Of a stretch of 64,000 nt of DNA, positions 39,989 to 52,600 are shown piece after piece (the first letter of the stretch is position 1; each line of letters starts with the position of its first letter). The stretch comes from Burkholderia ambifaria. GTDB lineage: Bacteria; Pseudomonadota; Gammaproteobacteria; Burkholderiales; Burkholderiaceae. The DNA is taken from positions 62,001-126,000 of the forward strand of contig NZ_LKPJ01000014.1 of assembly GCF_001443045.1 (NCBI RefSeq), read 5' to 3'. Below the pieces are notes generated by a model. That model worked only from the letters and a program-made list of their open reading frames with translations, was not told the origin of the DNA and ran no database searches. Both the position numbers and the translations under genes were made by a program.

Positions 39989-42190
39989 ATGCAGGCCGCC
40001 GCCACGCAAGCCGCTGCCGCGGCCGGGGAGCCGTGCGCCGATCACGGCTGGAATCTGCCACACGGATCGGGTATCGAAGACGATCCGCTGCTCGGCTGCC
40101 TGCTCGTGCTGACGCGGCTGTTCGACCGGCCGGTGGGCATCGACACGCTCGTGGCCGGGCTGCCGCTCGCCGGCCGGCGCCTGACGCCGGCACTGTTCGT
40201 GCGGGCCGCGGCGCGCGCCGGCCTCTCGGCCAAACTGGCCCGGCGCGCGCTGCGCGACATCCCGGATGCGGTCCTGCCCGCGGTGCTGCTGCTCGACGAC
40301 GGCCAAGCCTGCGTGCTGGTTCGCCGCAACGCGTGCGGCACCTTGCAGGTGATCCTCCCTGAAACCGGCATCGGCGAAGAAGCCGTCGACGCGACTGAAC
40401 TCGCGCAACGCCATGCCGGCCATGTGCTGTTCGCGCGCCCGGCCCACCGGTTCGATGCGCGCGACACGGAAAGCGTCGTGCCGCGCCCGCGCCACTGGTT
40501 CTGGGGCGTGGTCGCGCAATCGTGGCCGATCTATGCCGAAGTCATGCTCGCGTCGACGCTGATCAACCTGTTCGCGCTGGCGATGCCGCTGTTCACGATG
40601 AACGTCTACGACCGTGTCGTGCCGAACCGGTCGCTCGAGACGCTGTGGGCGCTGGCGGCCGGCATCGCGCTGGTGATCGTGTTCGACGTGGTGATGCGCA
40701 CGTTGCGCGGCTATTTCATCGACGTGGCGGGCAAGAAGATCGACGTGATCCTGTCGGCGAACCTGTACGAGAAGGTGCTCGGCATCCGGATGGCGGCGCG
40801 GCCGCCGTCCGTCGGCGGGTTCGCATCGCAGATCCAGGAATTCGAAGCGGTGCGGGAGTTCCTCACGTCGGCGACGGCGGCGGCGCTGATCGACCTGCCG
40901 TTTTCGATCGTGTTCGTCGCGGCGATGTTCTGGGTCGGCGGCGGGCTCGGCTGGCTGCCGCTGCTGGCGTTGCCGCTCGTGATCGGCGCGGGCATCGCCG
41001 TGCAGGGGCCGCTCGCGCGTGCCGTGCAGGCCAGCCAGCGCCACGCGAGCCAGCGCCAGGCCCTGCTGATCGAGACGCTGGTCGGGCTCGAGACGATCAA
41101 GGTCAACGGCGCGGAAGGACCGATGCAGGCGCGCTGGGAGCAGCAGCTTGGCGAGATCGCCCGGCTCGGGCTCAAGTCGCGCCTGCTGTCGGGCTGCGCG
41201 GTCAATTTCGCGATGTTCGCGCAGCAGGCGGCCTATCTCGCGGTGGTCCTGTGCGGCGTGTACATGATCGGCGACGACCGGCTCACGACCGGTGGACTGA
41301 TCGCCTGCACGATCTTCACCGGCCGCGCGCTCGCGCCGATGGGCCAGGTGGCGTCGCTGCTGACCCGCTACCACCAGTCGCGCAGCGCGCTGGCGTCGAT
41401 CGACGGCGTGATGAACCTGCCCGGCGAGCGTCCGGCCGAGCAGCGCTTCGTCCATCGGCCGGCGCTGCGCGGCGAGATCGAATTCCGCAACGTCAGCTTC
41501 GCTTACCCGGGCCAGAGCGGCGTTTCGCTGGACGGCGTGTCGTTCCGCATCGCCGCGGGCGAGCGCGTCGGCATCATCGGGCGCGTCGGCTCGGGCAAGA
41601 CCACGATCGAAAAACTCGTCCTCGGCCTCTATCCGCCGGCTTCCGGCAATGTCCTGATCGACGGCGTCGAGCTGCGTCAGTACGACCCTGCCGCGCTGCG
41701 GCGCGGGATCGGTCACGTGCCGCAGGACGTGATGCTGTTCAACGGCACCGTGCGCGACAACATCGTGCTGGGCGCACCGGGCACGGACGACGACGCCGTG
41801 CTGCGCGCCGCGCAGGTCGCCGGCGTCGCGGACTTCGTCAACCGTTTGCCGAACGGCTTCGATCTCGCGGTGGGCGAGCGCGGCGAAGCGCTGTCCGGCG
41901 GGCAGCGCCAGGCCGTCGCGATCGCCCGCGCGATGCTGCTGTCGCCGCCGGTGCTGTTGCTCGACGAGCCCAGCAGCGCGATGGACAACCGCTCCGAAGA
42001 GCTGTTCAAGGCACGTCTGTCGGTCCAGTTGGCCGGCCGCACGCTGCTGCTCGTCACGCACCGTCCGTCGCTGCTCACGCTCGTCGACCGCCTGATCGTG
42101 ATGGATCAGGGCCGCGTCGTCGCCGACGGCCCGAAGGACCAGGTCCTCGCGGCGCTTGCAGGGAGAACACTCCATGTCGCTGCTGGCTGA
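39989..42190 (+). CDS. Type I secretion ABC transporter, LapB-like (733 aa)
   Basis: Inner-membrane ATPase of the adhesin secretion system. Residues about 20-150 form a C39-like domain without the catalytic Cys-His-Asp set, as expected for RTX/adhesin transporters that do not cleave leaders. The membrane domain (about 165-450; NLFALAMPLFTMNVYDRVVPN) and ATPase with Walker A GRVGSGKT, LSGGQRQ and LLLDEPSSAMD follow. ATG 39989 is the working start; the ribosome site is weak. Its end overlaps the HlyD gene by 17 bases. Confidence 0.92.
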   Translation: MQAAATQAAAAAGEPCADHGWNLPHGSGIEDDPLLGCLLVLTRLFDRPVGIDTLVAGLPLAGRRLTPALFVRAAARAGLSAKLARRALRDIPDAVLPAVLLLDDGQACVLVRRNACGTLQVILPETGIGEEAVDATELAQRHAGHVLFARPAHRFDARDTESVVPRPRHWFWGVVAQSWPIYAEVMLASTLINLFALAMPLFTMNVYDRVVPNRSLETLWALAAGIALVIVFDVVMRTLRGYFIDVAGKKIDVILSANLYEKVLGIRMAARPPSVGGFASQIQEFEAVREFLTSATAAALIDLPFSIVFVAAMFWVGGGLGWLPLLALPLVIGAGIAVQGPLARAVQASQRHASQRQALLIETLVGLETIKVNGAEGPMQARWEQQLGEIARLGLKSRLLSGCAVNFAMFAQQAAYLAVVLCGVYMIGDDRLTTGGLIACTIFTGRALAPMGQVASLLTRYHQSRSALASIDGVMNLPGERPAEQRFVHRPALRGEIEFRNVSFAYPGQSGVSLDGVSFRIAAGERVGIIGRVGSGKTTIEKLVLGLYPPASGNVLIDGVELRQYDPAALRRGIGHVPQDVMLFNGTVRDNIVLGAPGTDDDAVLRAAQVAGVADFVNRLPNGFDLAVGERGEALSGGQRQAVAIARAMLLSPPVLLLDEPSSAMDNRSEELFKARLSVQLAGRTLLLVTHRPSLLTLVDRLIVMDQGRVVADGPKDQVLAALAGRTLHVAAG

Positions 42191-43598
42191 ACCCGACGGC
42201 GCCGGCGCGGCGCCGACGACGCGCATCGCCGCGCTCAACGCGCTGCGCGGGCGAATCGGCGCCGCGCTGAAGCCGCGCGCCGACGATACCGCGTTCATGC
42301 GCGAACGCTGCGCGGCCGCGCTGGAGGGGCCGCGCTACTTCACCCATTGGATCCTCTGGGCGACGCTCGCGTTCTTCGTCGTCGCCCTCCTGTGGGCCGC
42401 GTTCGCCGAAGTCGATGAAGTCACCGTCGGGGAAGGCAAGGTGATCCCGTCCAGTCGCGTACAGGTGGTGCAGAACCTCGAGGGCGGGATCGTCTCCGAG
42501 ATCATGGTGCGCGTCGGCCAGGTCGTGCAGAAAGGCCAGCCGTTGATGCGCATCGACGATACGCGGTTCACGTCGTCGTACAAGGAAGGACAGGCGAAGG
42601 ATGCCGCGCTGCTTGCCCGTATCGCGCGCCTGAGCGCCGAAGCGAACGGCACCGCCTTCGTCGTGCCCGATCGCCTGGCACCGACGAACCAGGGCCTGCT
42701 GGACGAGGAACGCTCACTGTTCGAGTCCCGTCAGCGCGAATTGCAGGCCAATCTCGACGTGCTCCGGCAACAGGCCGAACAGCACCGTCAGGAACTCGCG
42801 GAGAAGCGCTCGCGCGAGGCGCAGCTGCAGCGCAGCTACGGGCTCGTCGCGAAGGAGCTGGCGTTGACGAGCCCGCTCGTGGCCAAAGGCGCGGTATCCG
42901 ACGTCGAGGTGCTGCGGCTCGAGCGGCAGGCGACCGACATGAAGGGCGACCTCGATGCGACGCGCCTCGCGATGCCGCGGCTGGAAGCCGCCTATCGCGA
43001 GGCACGCCAGAAAATCGACGAAACGACCGCGCATTTTCGCGCCGATGCAATGAAGGAACTGAACCTCGCGCGTGCCGATCAGTCGGCGCTGAGTGCGGCC
43101 AATGTCGCGCTCGAGGACCGCGTCACGCGCACGCTGGTGCGCGCGCCGCTGAAGGGCATGGTCAAGCAGATCAAGATCAATACCGTCGGCGGCGTGATCC
43201 AGCCGGGGATGGACCTGCTGGAAATCGTGCCACTCGACGACACGCTTTTGATCGAGGCACGCGTGCGACCGTCGGACATCGCATTCCTGCACCCGGGGCA
43301 GGACGCGACCGTCAAGCTGTCCGCGTATGACTTCTCGATCTACGGCGGCTTTCCCGCCGTCGTCGAGGACATCAGCGCCGACACGATCGTGCCGGACCGT
43401 CCCGGCGAGAAGCCGGACAGCTATTACCGCGTACTGGTGCGTACCCGGCAAAGCAAGCCGAGCGGACGGAGCCAGCCGGTCGCGATCGTGCCGGGCATGA
43501 TCGCGACCGTCGACATCCGCACCGGACGCCGGACCGTACTGCATTACCTGCTCAAGCCCGTCATCAAGACCAAGGAAATGGCATTGCGCGAGCGCTGA
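42174..43598 (+). CDS. HlyD-family adaptor of the type I system, LapC-like (474 aa)
   Basis: Membrane fusion protein. GGGAG precedes ATG 42174. One membrane helix (WILWATLAFFVVALLWAAF), lipoyl halves (VQVVQNLEGGIVSEIMVRVGQVVQKGQPLMRID; RTLVRAPLKGMVKQIKINTVGGVIQPG), a long coiled coil between, and the C-terminal beta-barrel with DFSIYGGFPAVVEDIS, typical of type I secretion HlyD proteins. Confidence 0.94.
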   Translation: MSLLAEPDGAGAAPTTRIAALNALRGRIGAALKPRADDTAFMRERCAAALEGPRYFTHWILWATLAFFVVALLWAAFAEVDEVTVGEGKVIPSSRVQVVQNLEGGIVSEIMVRVGQVVQKGQPLMRIDDTRFTSSYKEGQAKDAALLARIARLSAEANGTAFVVPDRLAPTNQGLLDEERSLFESRQRELQANLDVLRQQAEQHRQELAEKRSREAQLQRSYGLVAKELALTSPLVAKGAVSDVEVLRLERQATDMKGDLDATRLAMPRLEAAYREARQKIDETTAHFRADAMKELNLARADQSALSAANVALEDRVTRTLVRAPLKGMVKQIKINTVGGVIQPGMDLLEIVPLDDTLLIEARVRPSDIAFLHPGQDATVKLSAYDFSIYGGFPAVVEDISADTIVPDRPGEKPDSYYRVLVRTRQSKPSGRSQPVAIVPGMIATVDIRTGRRTVLHYLLKPVIKTKEMALRER

Positions 43599-43687
43599 CA
43601 CGAGAACCGATTTGCAGTTCATCGGGCATGCGCCGCATCGGGTGGCGCAGCGCCCGCATCAAAACATGACAGGACGGGGAGCACGAC

Positions 43688-46600
43688 ATGGCGACGACTT
43701 CAAGCGGAACCGCGGTTTCCATGAGCAATACGCCGCAGGCAACGAACGACGTGTTTACGTCGGCTCAGACGGGGCTCACGGACAATACGCTCACCACCGT
43801 TTACCTGAACGTGATGGCGAACGACCTCGGCGGGGCGGCCAAGACGCTCTACTCGCTCGACTCCGGCACCGAAACCACCGTCGCGCTCGAACAAACCGCG
43901 TTGCTGACGCAGGATACGAGCCGCGCGGAATCGGTGAGCGCGGATTTCAGCGCGCACGGCGCGCACATCTGGATCACGTCGGACGGCAAGGTCGGGTATG
44001 ACGCGAGCCACCTCGACGCATCGTGGCTGTCGAACAGCTTCAATACGCTCGGTTACGCGCAGGACAGCTTCACGTACGCGATCCGGCTGGGCAACGGTAC
44101 GCTGAGTTGGGCAACGGCCTATGTCGATATTGCGCCGCCCGCCCCTGTCGTCGCGCTGGCGCACGACATGGGGATCTCGGCCACCGACGGCATCACATCG
44201 GACGGTACGCTGTCGGTCGGCGGGGTGGCGCACGGCGCGACCGTTCAGTACAGCACCGACAACGGCGCGCACTGGAACACGAGTTTCAGCGCGGTCGAAG
44301 GAACGAATACCGTGCTGGTGCGGCAGATCGATGTGACCGGCAACGCGTCGTGCGTGTGTTCGTGCTCGTTCACGCTGGATACGACGGCCGGGACAGCACC
44401 TGGGGTGGCGCTGGCGGTCGATTCAGGCAGCAGTGTCAGCGATCACATCACCAACGTCGGCACCTTGAATGTCACTGGCGTCGAAACGGGTGCCACGGTG
44501 CAGTACAGCGTCGATGGCGGTTCGCATTGGAACACGAGCTTCAGCGCGGTTGAAGGGTTGAACAACGTGCAGGTCCGGCAGGTCGATGTCGCGGGCAATA
44601 CGTCGTCGGCTGCGGCGATCAGTTTCACGCTCGATACGTCGGCTGCGGCGCCCGGTGTTGCGCTCGTGACCGACTCCGGTAGTAGCGCTACCGATCACGT
44701 CAGCAATGTCGGGACGCTCAATGTCACTGGCGTCGAAACGGGTGCCACGGTGCAGTACAGCGTCGATGGCGGATCGCATTGGAACACGAGCTTCAGCGCG
44801 GTCGAAGGACTGAACAACGTGCAAGTCCGCCAGATCGATGTCGCGGGCAATACGTCGTCGGCTACGTCGTTCGGTTTCACACTCGATACGTCGGCTGCTG
44901 CGCCCGGTGTTGCGCTCGTGACCGACTCCGGTAGTAGCGCTACCGATCATGTCACCAATGTCGGGACGCTCAATGTGACCGGTGTCGAGGCAGGTGCGAC
45001 CGTGCAGTACAGCATCGACGGAGGTTCGCATTGGAACACGAGCTTCAGCGCCGTCGAAGGACTAAACAACGTGCAGGTTCGCCAGGTCGATGTTGCAGGC
45101 AATACGTCGTCGGCTACGTCGTTCAGCTTCACGCTCGATACGTCGGCCGCTGCGCCCGGTGTTGGGCTGACGACCGACTCCGGTAGCAACGCGACCGATC
45201 ACGTCACCAATGTCGGTACGTTGAATCTCACCGGTGTCGAAACCGGCGCCACGGTCGAATATTCGATCGATGGCGGTCATACCTGGAACACCAGTTTCAG
45301 CGCCGTTGAAGGCGTGAACGACGTGCAGGTTCGGCAGGTCGATGTCGCAGGCAATACGTCGTCGGCTACGTCGATCAGTTTCACACTCGATACGTCGGCC
45401 GCTGCGCCCGGTGTCGCGCTCACGACCGACTCCGGTAGCAACGCCACCGACCACATCACCAATATCGGCACGTTGAATCTCACCGGTGTCGAAACCGGCG
45501 CCACGGTCGAATATTCGATCGATGGCGGCCATACCTGGAACACCAGCTTCAGCGCGGTTGAAGGCGTGAACGACGTACAGGTCCGGCAGACCGATATCGC
45601 GGGCAACACCTCGTCAGCCATGTCGTTCGGCTTCACGCTCGATACCTCGGCGGCGGCACCCAGCGTTGCGCTGACGACCGATTCCGGCAGCAACTCTACC
45701 GATCACATCACCAACGTCGGCACCTTGAATCTCACCGGTGTCGAAGCCGGCGCCACCGTCGAATATTCGATCGATGGCGGCCATACCTGGAACACCAGCT
45801 TCAGCGCGGTTGAAGGCCTGAACGACGTACAGGTTCGGCAGACCGATATCGCGGGCAACACCTCGTCAGCCATGTCGTTCGGCTTCACGCTCGATACCTC
45901 GGCGGCGGCACCCAGCGTTGCGCTGACGACCGATTCCGGCAGCAACTCTACCGATCACATCACCAACGTCGGCACCTTGAATCTCACCGGTGTCGAAGCC
46001 GGCGCCACGGTCGAATATTCGATCGATGGCGGCCATACCTGGAACACCAGCTTCAGCGCCGTTGAAGGTGTGAACGACGTACAGGTTCGGCAAACCGATA
46101 TCGCAGGCAACACCTCGTCGGCTACGTCGTTCAGCTTCACCCTCGATACGTCGGCCGCTGCACTCGGTGTTGCGCTCACGGCCGATTCCGGTAGCAACGC
46201 CACCGACCACATCACCAATATCGGCACGTTGAATCTCACCGGTGTCGAAACCGGCGCCACGGTCGAATATTCGATCGATGGCGGCCATACCTGGAACACC
46301 AGCTTCAGCGCCGTTGAAGGTGTGAACGACGTACAGGTTCGGCAAACCGATATCGCAGGCAACACCTCGTCGGCTACGTCGTTCAGCTTCACCCTCGATA
46401 CGTCGGCCGCTGCACCCGGTGTTGCGCTCACGGCCGATTCCGGTAGCAACGCCACCGACCACATCACCAATGTCGGCACGTTGAATCTCACCGGTGTCGA
46501 AACCGGCGCCACCGTCGAGTATTCGATCGATGGCGGCCATACCTGGAACACTAGCTTCAGCGCCGTTGAAGGCGTGAACGATGTACAGGTCCGGCAGACC

Positions 46601-49600
46601 GATATCGCAGGCAACACCTCGTCGGCTACGTCGTTCAGCTTCACCCTCGATACGTCGGCCGCTGCACCCGGTGTTGCGCTCACGGCCGATTCCGGTAGCA
46701 ACGCCACCGACCACATCACCAATGTCGGCACGTTGAATCTCACCGGCGTCGAAACCGGCGCGACCGTCGAATACTCGATCGATGGCGGTCACACCTGGAA
46801 CACCAGCTTCAGCGCCGTCGAAGGCCTGAACGATGTACAGGTTCGGCAAACCGATGTCGCAGGCAACACCTCGTCGGCTACGTCGTTCAGCTTCACGCTC
46901 GATACGTCGGCCGCTGCGCCCGGTGTTGCGCTCACGGCCGATTCCGGTAGCAACGCCACCGACCACATCACTAACATCGGCACACTCAACGTGTCAGGAG
47001 TTGAGACCGGCGCCACCGTCGAATACTCGATCGATGGCGGTCATACGTGGAACGCTAGTTTCAGCGCCGTCGAAGGCGTGAACGATGTACAGGTCCGGCA
47101 AACCGATATCGCGGGCAACACCTCGTCGGCTACGTCGTTCAGCTTCACACTCGATACCTCGGCCGCTGCACCCAGCGTTGCGCTCACGACCGACTCCGGC
47201 AGCAGCGCCACCGACCACATCACCAATGTCGGCACGTTGAATCTCACCGGTGTCGAAGCCGGCGCAGTTGTCGAATACTCGATCGACGGCGGCCATACGT
47301 GGAACACCAGCTTCAACGCCGTTGAAGGCGTGAACGATGTACAGGTTCGGCAAACCGACGTCGCAGGCAACACGTCGGATCCGACGTCGTTCAGCTTCAC
47401 GCTCGATACCTCGGCCGCTGCACCCAGCGTTGCGCTCACGACCGATTCCGGTAGCAGCGCCACCGACCACATCACCAATGTCGGTACATTGAATCTCACC
47501 GGTGTCGAAACCGGCGCCACCGTCGAGTATTCGATCGATGGCGGCCATACCTGGAACACCAGCTTCAGCGCGGTTGAAGGCGTGAACGACGTACAGATCC
47601 GGCAAACCGATGTCGCAGGCAACACCTCGTCGGCTACGTCGTTCAGTTTCACCCTCGATACCTCGGCCGCCGCACCCAGTGTTGCATTGACGGCCGACTC
47701 CGGTAGCAGCGCCACCGATCACATCACCAACGTCGGTACGTTGAATCTCACCGATGTCGAAACCGGCGCCACCGTCGAATACTCGACCGACGGCGGCCAT
47801 ACGTGGAATACCAGCTTCAGCGCGGTTGAAGGCCTGAACGACGTACAGGTTCGGCAGACCGATGTCGCAGGCAACACCTCGTCGGCTACGTCGTTCAGTT
47901 TCACCCTCGATACCTCGGCCGCCGCACCCAGTGTTGCATTGACGGCCGACTCCGGTAGCAGCGCCACCGATCACATCACCAATGTCGGTACGTTGAATCT
48001 CACCGGTGTCGAAACCGGCGCCACCGTCGAATACTCGACCGACGGCGGCCATACGTGGAATACCAGCTTCAGCGCGGTTGAAGGCCTGAACGACGTACAG
48101 GTTCGGCAGACCGATGTCGCAGGCAACACGTCGGATCCGACTTCGTTCAGCTTCACCCTCGATACCTCGGCCGCTGCACCCAGCGTTGCGCTCACGACCG
48201 ATTCCGGCAGCAGCCCCACCGATCACATCACCAATGTCGGTACATTGAATCTCACCGGCGTTGAAACCGGCGCGACCGTCGAATATTCGATCGATGGCGG
48301 TCACACCTGGAACACCAGCTTCAGCGCCGTCGAAGGCCTGAACGATGTACAGGTTCGGCAGACCGATGTCGCAGGCAACACCTCGTCGGCTACGTCGTTC
48401 AGTTTCACCCTCGATACGTCGGCGGCTGCGCCCAGCGTTGCGTTGACCACCGACTCCGGCAGCGCCACCGATCACATCACCAATGTCGGCACATTGAATC
48501 TCACCGGTGTCGAAGCCGGCGCAGTTGTCGAATACTCGATCGACGGCGGCCATACGTGGAACAGCAGCTTCAACGCCGTTGAAGGCGTGAACGATGTACA
48601 GGTTCGGCAAACCGATATCGCAGGCAACACGTCGACCCCGACATCATTCAGTTTCACGCTCGACACCTCCGCCGCTGCACCCAGCGTTGCGCTCACGACC
48701 GATTCCGGCAACAGCGCCACTGACCACATCACCAATGTCGGTACGTTGAATCTCACCGGTGTCGAAACCGGCGCCACCGTCGAATATTCGATCGATGGCG
48801 GTCATACCTGGAACACCAGCTTCAACGCCGTTGAAGGCATGAACGATGTACAGGTCCGACAAACCGATGTCGCAGGCAACACCTCGTCGACCACGTCGTT
48901 CAGCTTCACACTCGATTCGTCGGCTGCTGCGCCCAACGTTGCGCTCACCACCGACTCCGGTAGCAACGCCACTGACCACATCACGAACATCGGCACACTC
49001 AACGTGTCAGGAGTTGAGACCGGCGCCACCGTCGAATACTCGATCGATGGCGGTCATACGTGGAACAGCAGCTTCAACGCCGTCGAAGGCGTGAACGATG
49101 TACAGGTTCGGCAAACCGATGTCGCAGGCAATACGTCGGATCCGACTTCGTTCAGCTTCACCCTCGATACCTCGGCCGCTGCGCCCAGCGTTGCGCTCAC
49201 GACCGATTCCGGCAGCAGCCCCACCGATCACATCACCAATGTCGGTACATTGAATCTCACCGGCGTCGAAACCGGCGCGACCGTCGAATATTCGATCGAT
49301 GGCGGCCATACCTGGAACACCAGCTTCAGCGCGGTTGAAGGCGTGAACGACGTACAGGTTCGGCAAACCGATATCGCAGGCAACACGTCGACCCCGACAT
49401 CATTCAGTTTCACGCTCGATACCTCCGCCGCTGCACCCAGCGTTGCGCTGACGACCGATTCCGGCAGTAGCGCCACCGACCACATCACCAACGTCGGCAC
49501 CTTGAATCTCACCGGTGTTGAAACCGGCGCCACCGTCGAATACTCGATCGATGGCGGTCATACCTGGAACACGAGCTTCAACGCCGTTGAAGGCGTGAAC

Positions 49601-52600
49601 GATGTACAGGTCCGACAAACCGATATCGCGGGCAACACGTCGTCGGCCACCTCGTTCAGCTTCACGCTCGACACCTCGGCGGCTGCACCCAGCGTTGCGC
49701 TGACCACCGACTCCGGTAGCAGTACTATCGATCACATCACCAACGTCGGAACGCTCAATGTAACCGGTGTCGAGACAGGTGCGACCGTGCAGTACAGCGT
49801 CGACAACGGTTCGCATTGGGGCACGAGCTTCAGCGCCGTCGAAGGGTTGAACAACGTGCAGGTCCGGCAGATCGATGTCGCCGGCAACACCTCGTCGGCG
49901 ACGTCGTTCAGTTTCACGCTCGATACGTCAGCCGCTGCCCCGAGCGTCGCGTTGACGACCGACTCCGGCAGCAGCGTCACCGACCACATCACCAACGTCG
50001 GCACGCTCAATGTCACTGGCGTCGAAACGGGGGCCACGGTGCAGTACAGCGTCGATGGCGGTTCGCATTGGAACACCAGCTTCAGCGCGGTTGAAGGGTT
50101 GAACAATGTGCAGGTCCGGCAGGTCGATGTCGCGGGCAACACCTCGGATCCGACGTCGTTCAGTTTCACCCTCGATACGTCGGCCGCTGCCCCGAGCGTT
50201 GCGCTGACCACCGACTCCGGCAGCAGCGCCACCGACCACATCACCAACGTCGGCACGCTCAACGTCACCGGCATCGAAACCGGCGCCACCGTCGAATACT
50301 CGACCGACGGCGGCCATACCTGGAATACCAGCTTCAGCGCGGTTGAAGGCCTGAACGACGTACAGGTCCGCCAGACCGATGTCGCAGGCAACACCTCGTC
50401 GGCGACGTCGTTCAGTTTCACGCTCGACACCTCGGCCGCTGCACCCAGTGTCGCGCTGACGACCGACTCCGGCAGCAGTGCCACCGACCACATCACTAAG
50501 GTCGGTACGCTCAACGTGACCGGTGTCGAGGCGGGTGCGACCGTGCAGTACAGCATCGATGGCGGCTCGCATTGGAACACGAGCTTCAGCGCCGTCGAAG
50601 GACTGAACAACGTACAGGTTCGGCAGATCGACGTCGCGGGCAACACGTCGTCGGCCACGTCGTTCAGCTTCACGCTCGATACGTCGGCCGCTGCCCCGAG
50701 CGTTGCGCTGACCACCGACTCCGGCAGCAGCGCCACCGACCACATCACCAACGTCGGCACGCTCAACGTCACCGGCATCGAAACCGGCGCCACCGTGCAA
50801 TACAGCATCGACAACGGCGCACACTGGAACACCACATTCAGCGCCGTCGAAGGCGTGAACAACGTGCAAGTCCGTCAGATCGACATCGCGGGCAATATCT
50901 CGAACGCCACGAGCTTAAGCTTCACGCTCGACACCACCGCGCCGTCGACGCTGTCATGGCAATACACGAACAGCAGCCACACGCTGACCGCCACCACCGA
51001 CACGTCCGGCGTATGGAAAGTCCTGGTCCACGACAATACGCACAGTGGCGATTACACCGCAACGCAACAAGCCGCCGGAACCTGGACCGTCGCGCAAACG
51101 GGCCTCAACAATGACTTCCTCACCGTGACCGAGTGGGACACCGCGGGCAACTCGCTCTCGTTGACGCAGAAGGCGCCCGCCGGGGTCGCCGGATCCGAGA
51201 TCAACCTTGCGCTCGCCGATCCGTCCGGCCACGCGTCCGATCTCGCGGTGACGATCGCCGGCATCCCGTCCGGCTGGACGCTGAATGCCGGCACCGACCT
51301 CGGCAACGGCGCATGGGTCGTGCCGACGAACGACCTCGGCGCGCTCACCGTCACGCCACCCACCTCCTTCACCGGCGCCACCGTGCTCACGGTGACCGAA
51401 ACCTGGACCGCAGCCGACGGCAGTCACGCAACCGCCACGATCGCGGACAACGTCGAAGCGTACGCGGCCAACGCGCCGATCTTCGCATGGTCGGGCGACG
51501 ACCAGCTGACGGGATCCGCCGGCCACGACCTGTTCGTCCTCTCGCAGCCGATCGGCAACGACACGCTGCACACGTTCGACCTCGCCGCCGACAAGATCGA
51601 TCTCGTGGGCTTCACGGGCATCGCAAGCTTCAGCGACGTCCAGGCGCACCTGGCAGACGACGCCAACGGCAATGCGGTGCTCACGCTGGGCGACGGCGCC
51701 ACCATCACGGTGACGGGCGTTCATTCGGCCGACCTCACCAGCGGCAACTTCGTGTTCGACCAGGAACCGGTGATGCAGAACGCCGGCATCATGACCGTGA
51801 ACGACGGCGCGATGCTGCCGATCGGCGGGACCGTGGAGAACACGGGCACGATCGCACTCGGCTCGACCGGCGACATCACCCGGTTCGAAATCCTCGCGAA
51901 AAGCACGACGCTGGAAGGCGGCGGGCACGTGACGCTGTCCGACGACAGCCACAACGTGGTGTTCGGCAGCACGCCGGATGCAACGCTCGTGAACGTCGAC
52001 AACACCATCGCGGGCGCCGGCCAGCTCGGCGCCGGCCAACTGACGCTCGTCAACGAAGGAACGATCGTCGCCGACGGCGCCAACGCGCTCGTCATCGACA
52101 CGGGCACGCACGCCGTCGCCAACGCCGGCACGCTCGAGGCGACGGGCAGCGGCGGCCTCGTGATCGAAAGCGCGGTGACCAATACGGGCAACCTGTGGGC
52201 CAACAACGGCAACCTGACGATCCACGGCGACGTGACGGGCGCCGGCAGCGCGACGATCAGCGGCGCCGCAACGCTGGAGTTCGGCGGCGCGTCCGCGGAA
52301 AACACGACGTTCGCCGATGGCGCTGCGGGGACGCTCAAGCTGGATCACTCCGCCGGCTTCACCGGTACGGTCAGCGGCTTCGGCGCCGGCGACTCGCTCG
52401 ACCTGACCGACGTTCTGTTCGGCGATCACACGACGCTGAGCTTCACGGCCAACGGCGCGGGAACGGGCGGCACGCTGACGGTTAGCGACGGCGTCCACAC
52501 CGCGCAGGTCGCGCTTCAGGGCGATCTGTCGGGCGGCAGCTTCCAGCTCGCGCACGATCAGGGCAGCGGCACCGTGGTCACTTACGTCCCGCCGCCGCTG

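Noticed and set aside
44423-50869. Many long minus-strand ORFs opposite the adhesin repeats (for example 46994-48610, 538 codons).
   Set aside because: The repeated unit lacks stop codons in other frames, so open frames simply repeat every 252 bp. They have no ribosome sites and no independent conservation.
44126-50929. Regular repeats as a possible CRISPR array.
   Set aside because: Units are contiguous 252-bp coding repeats with no spacers.
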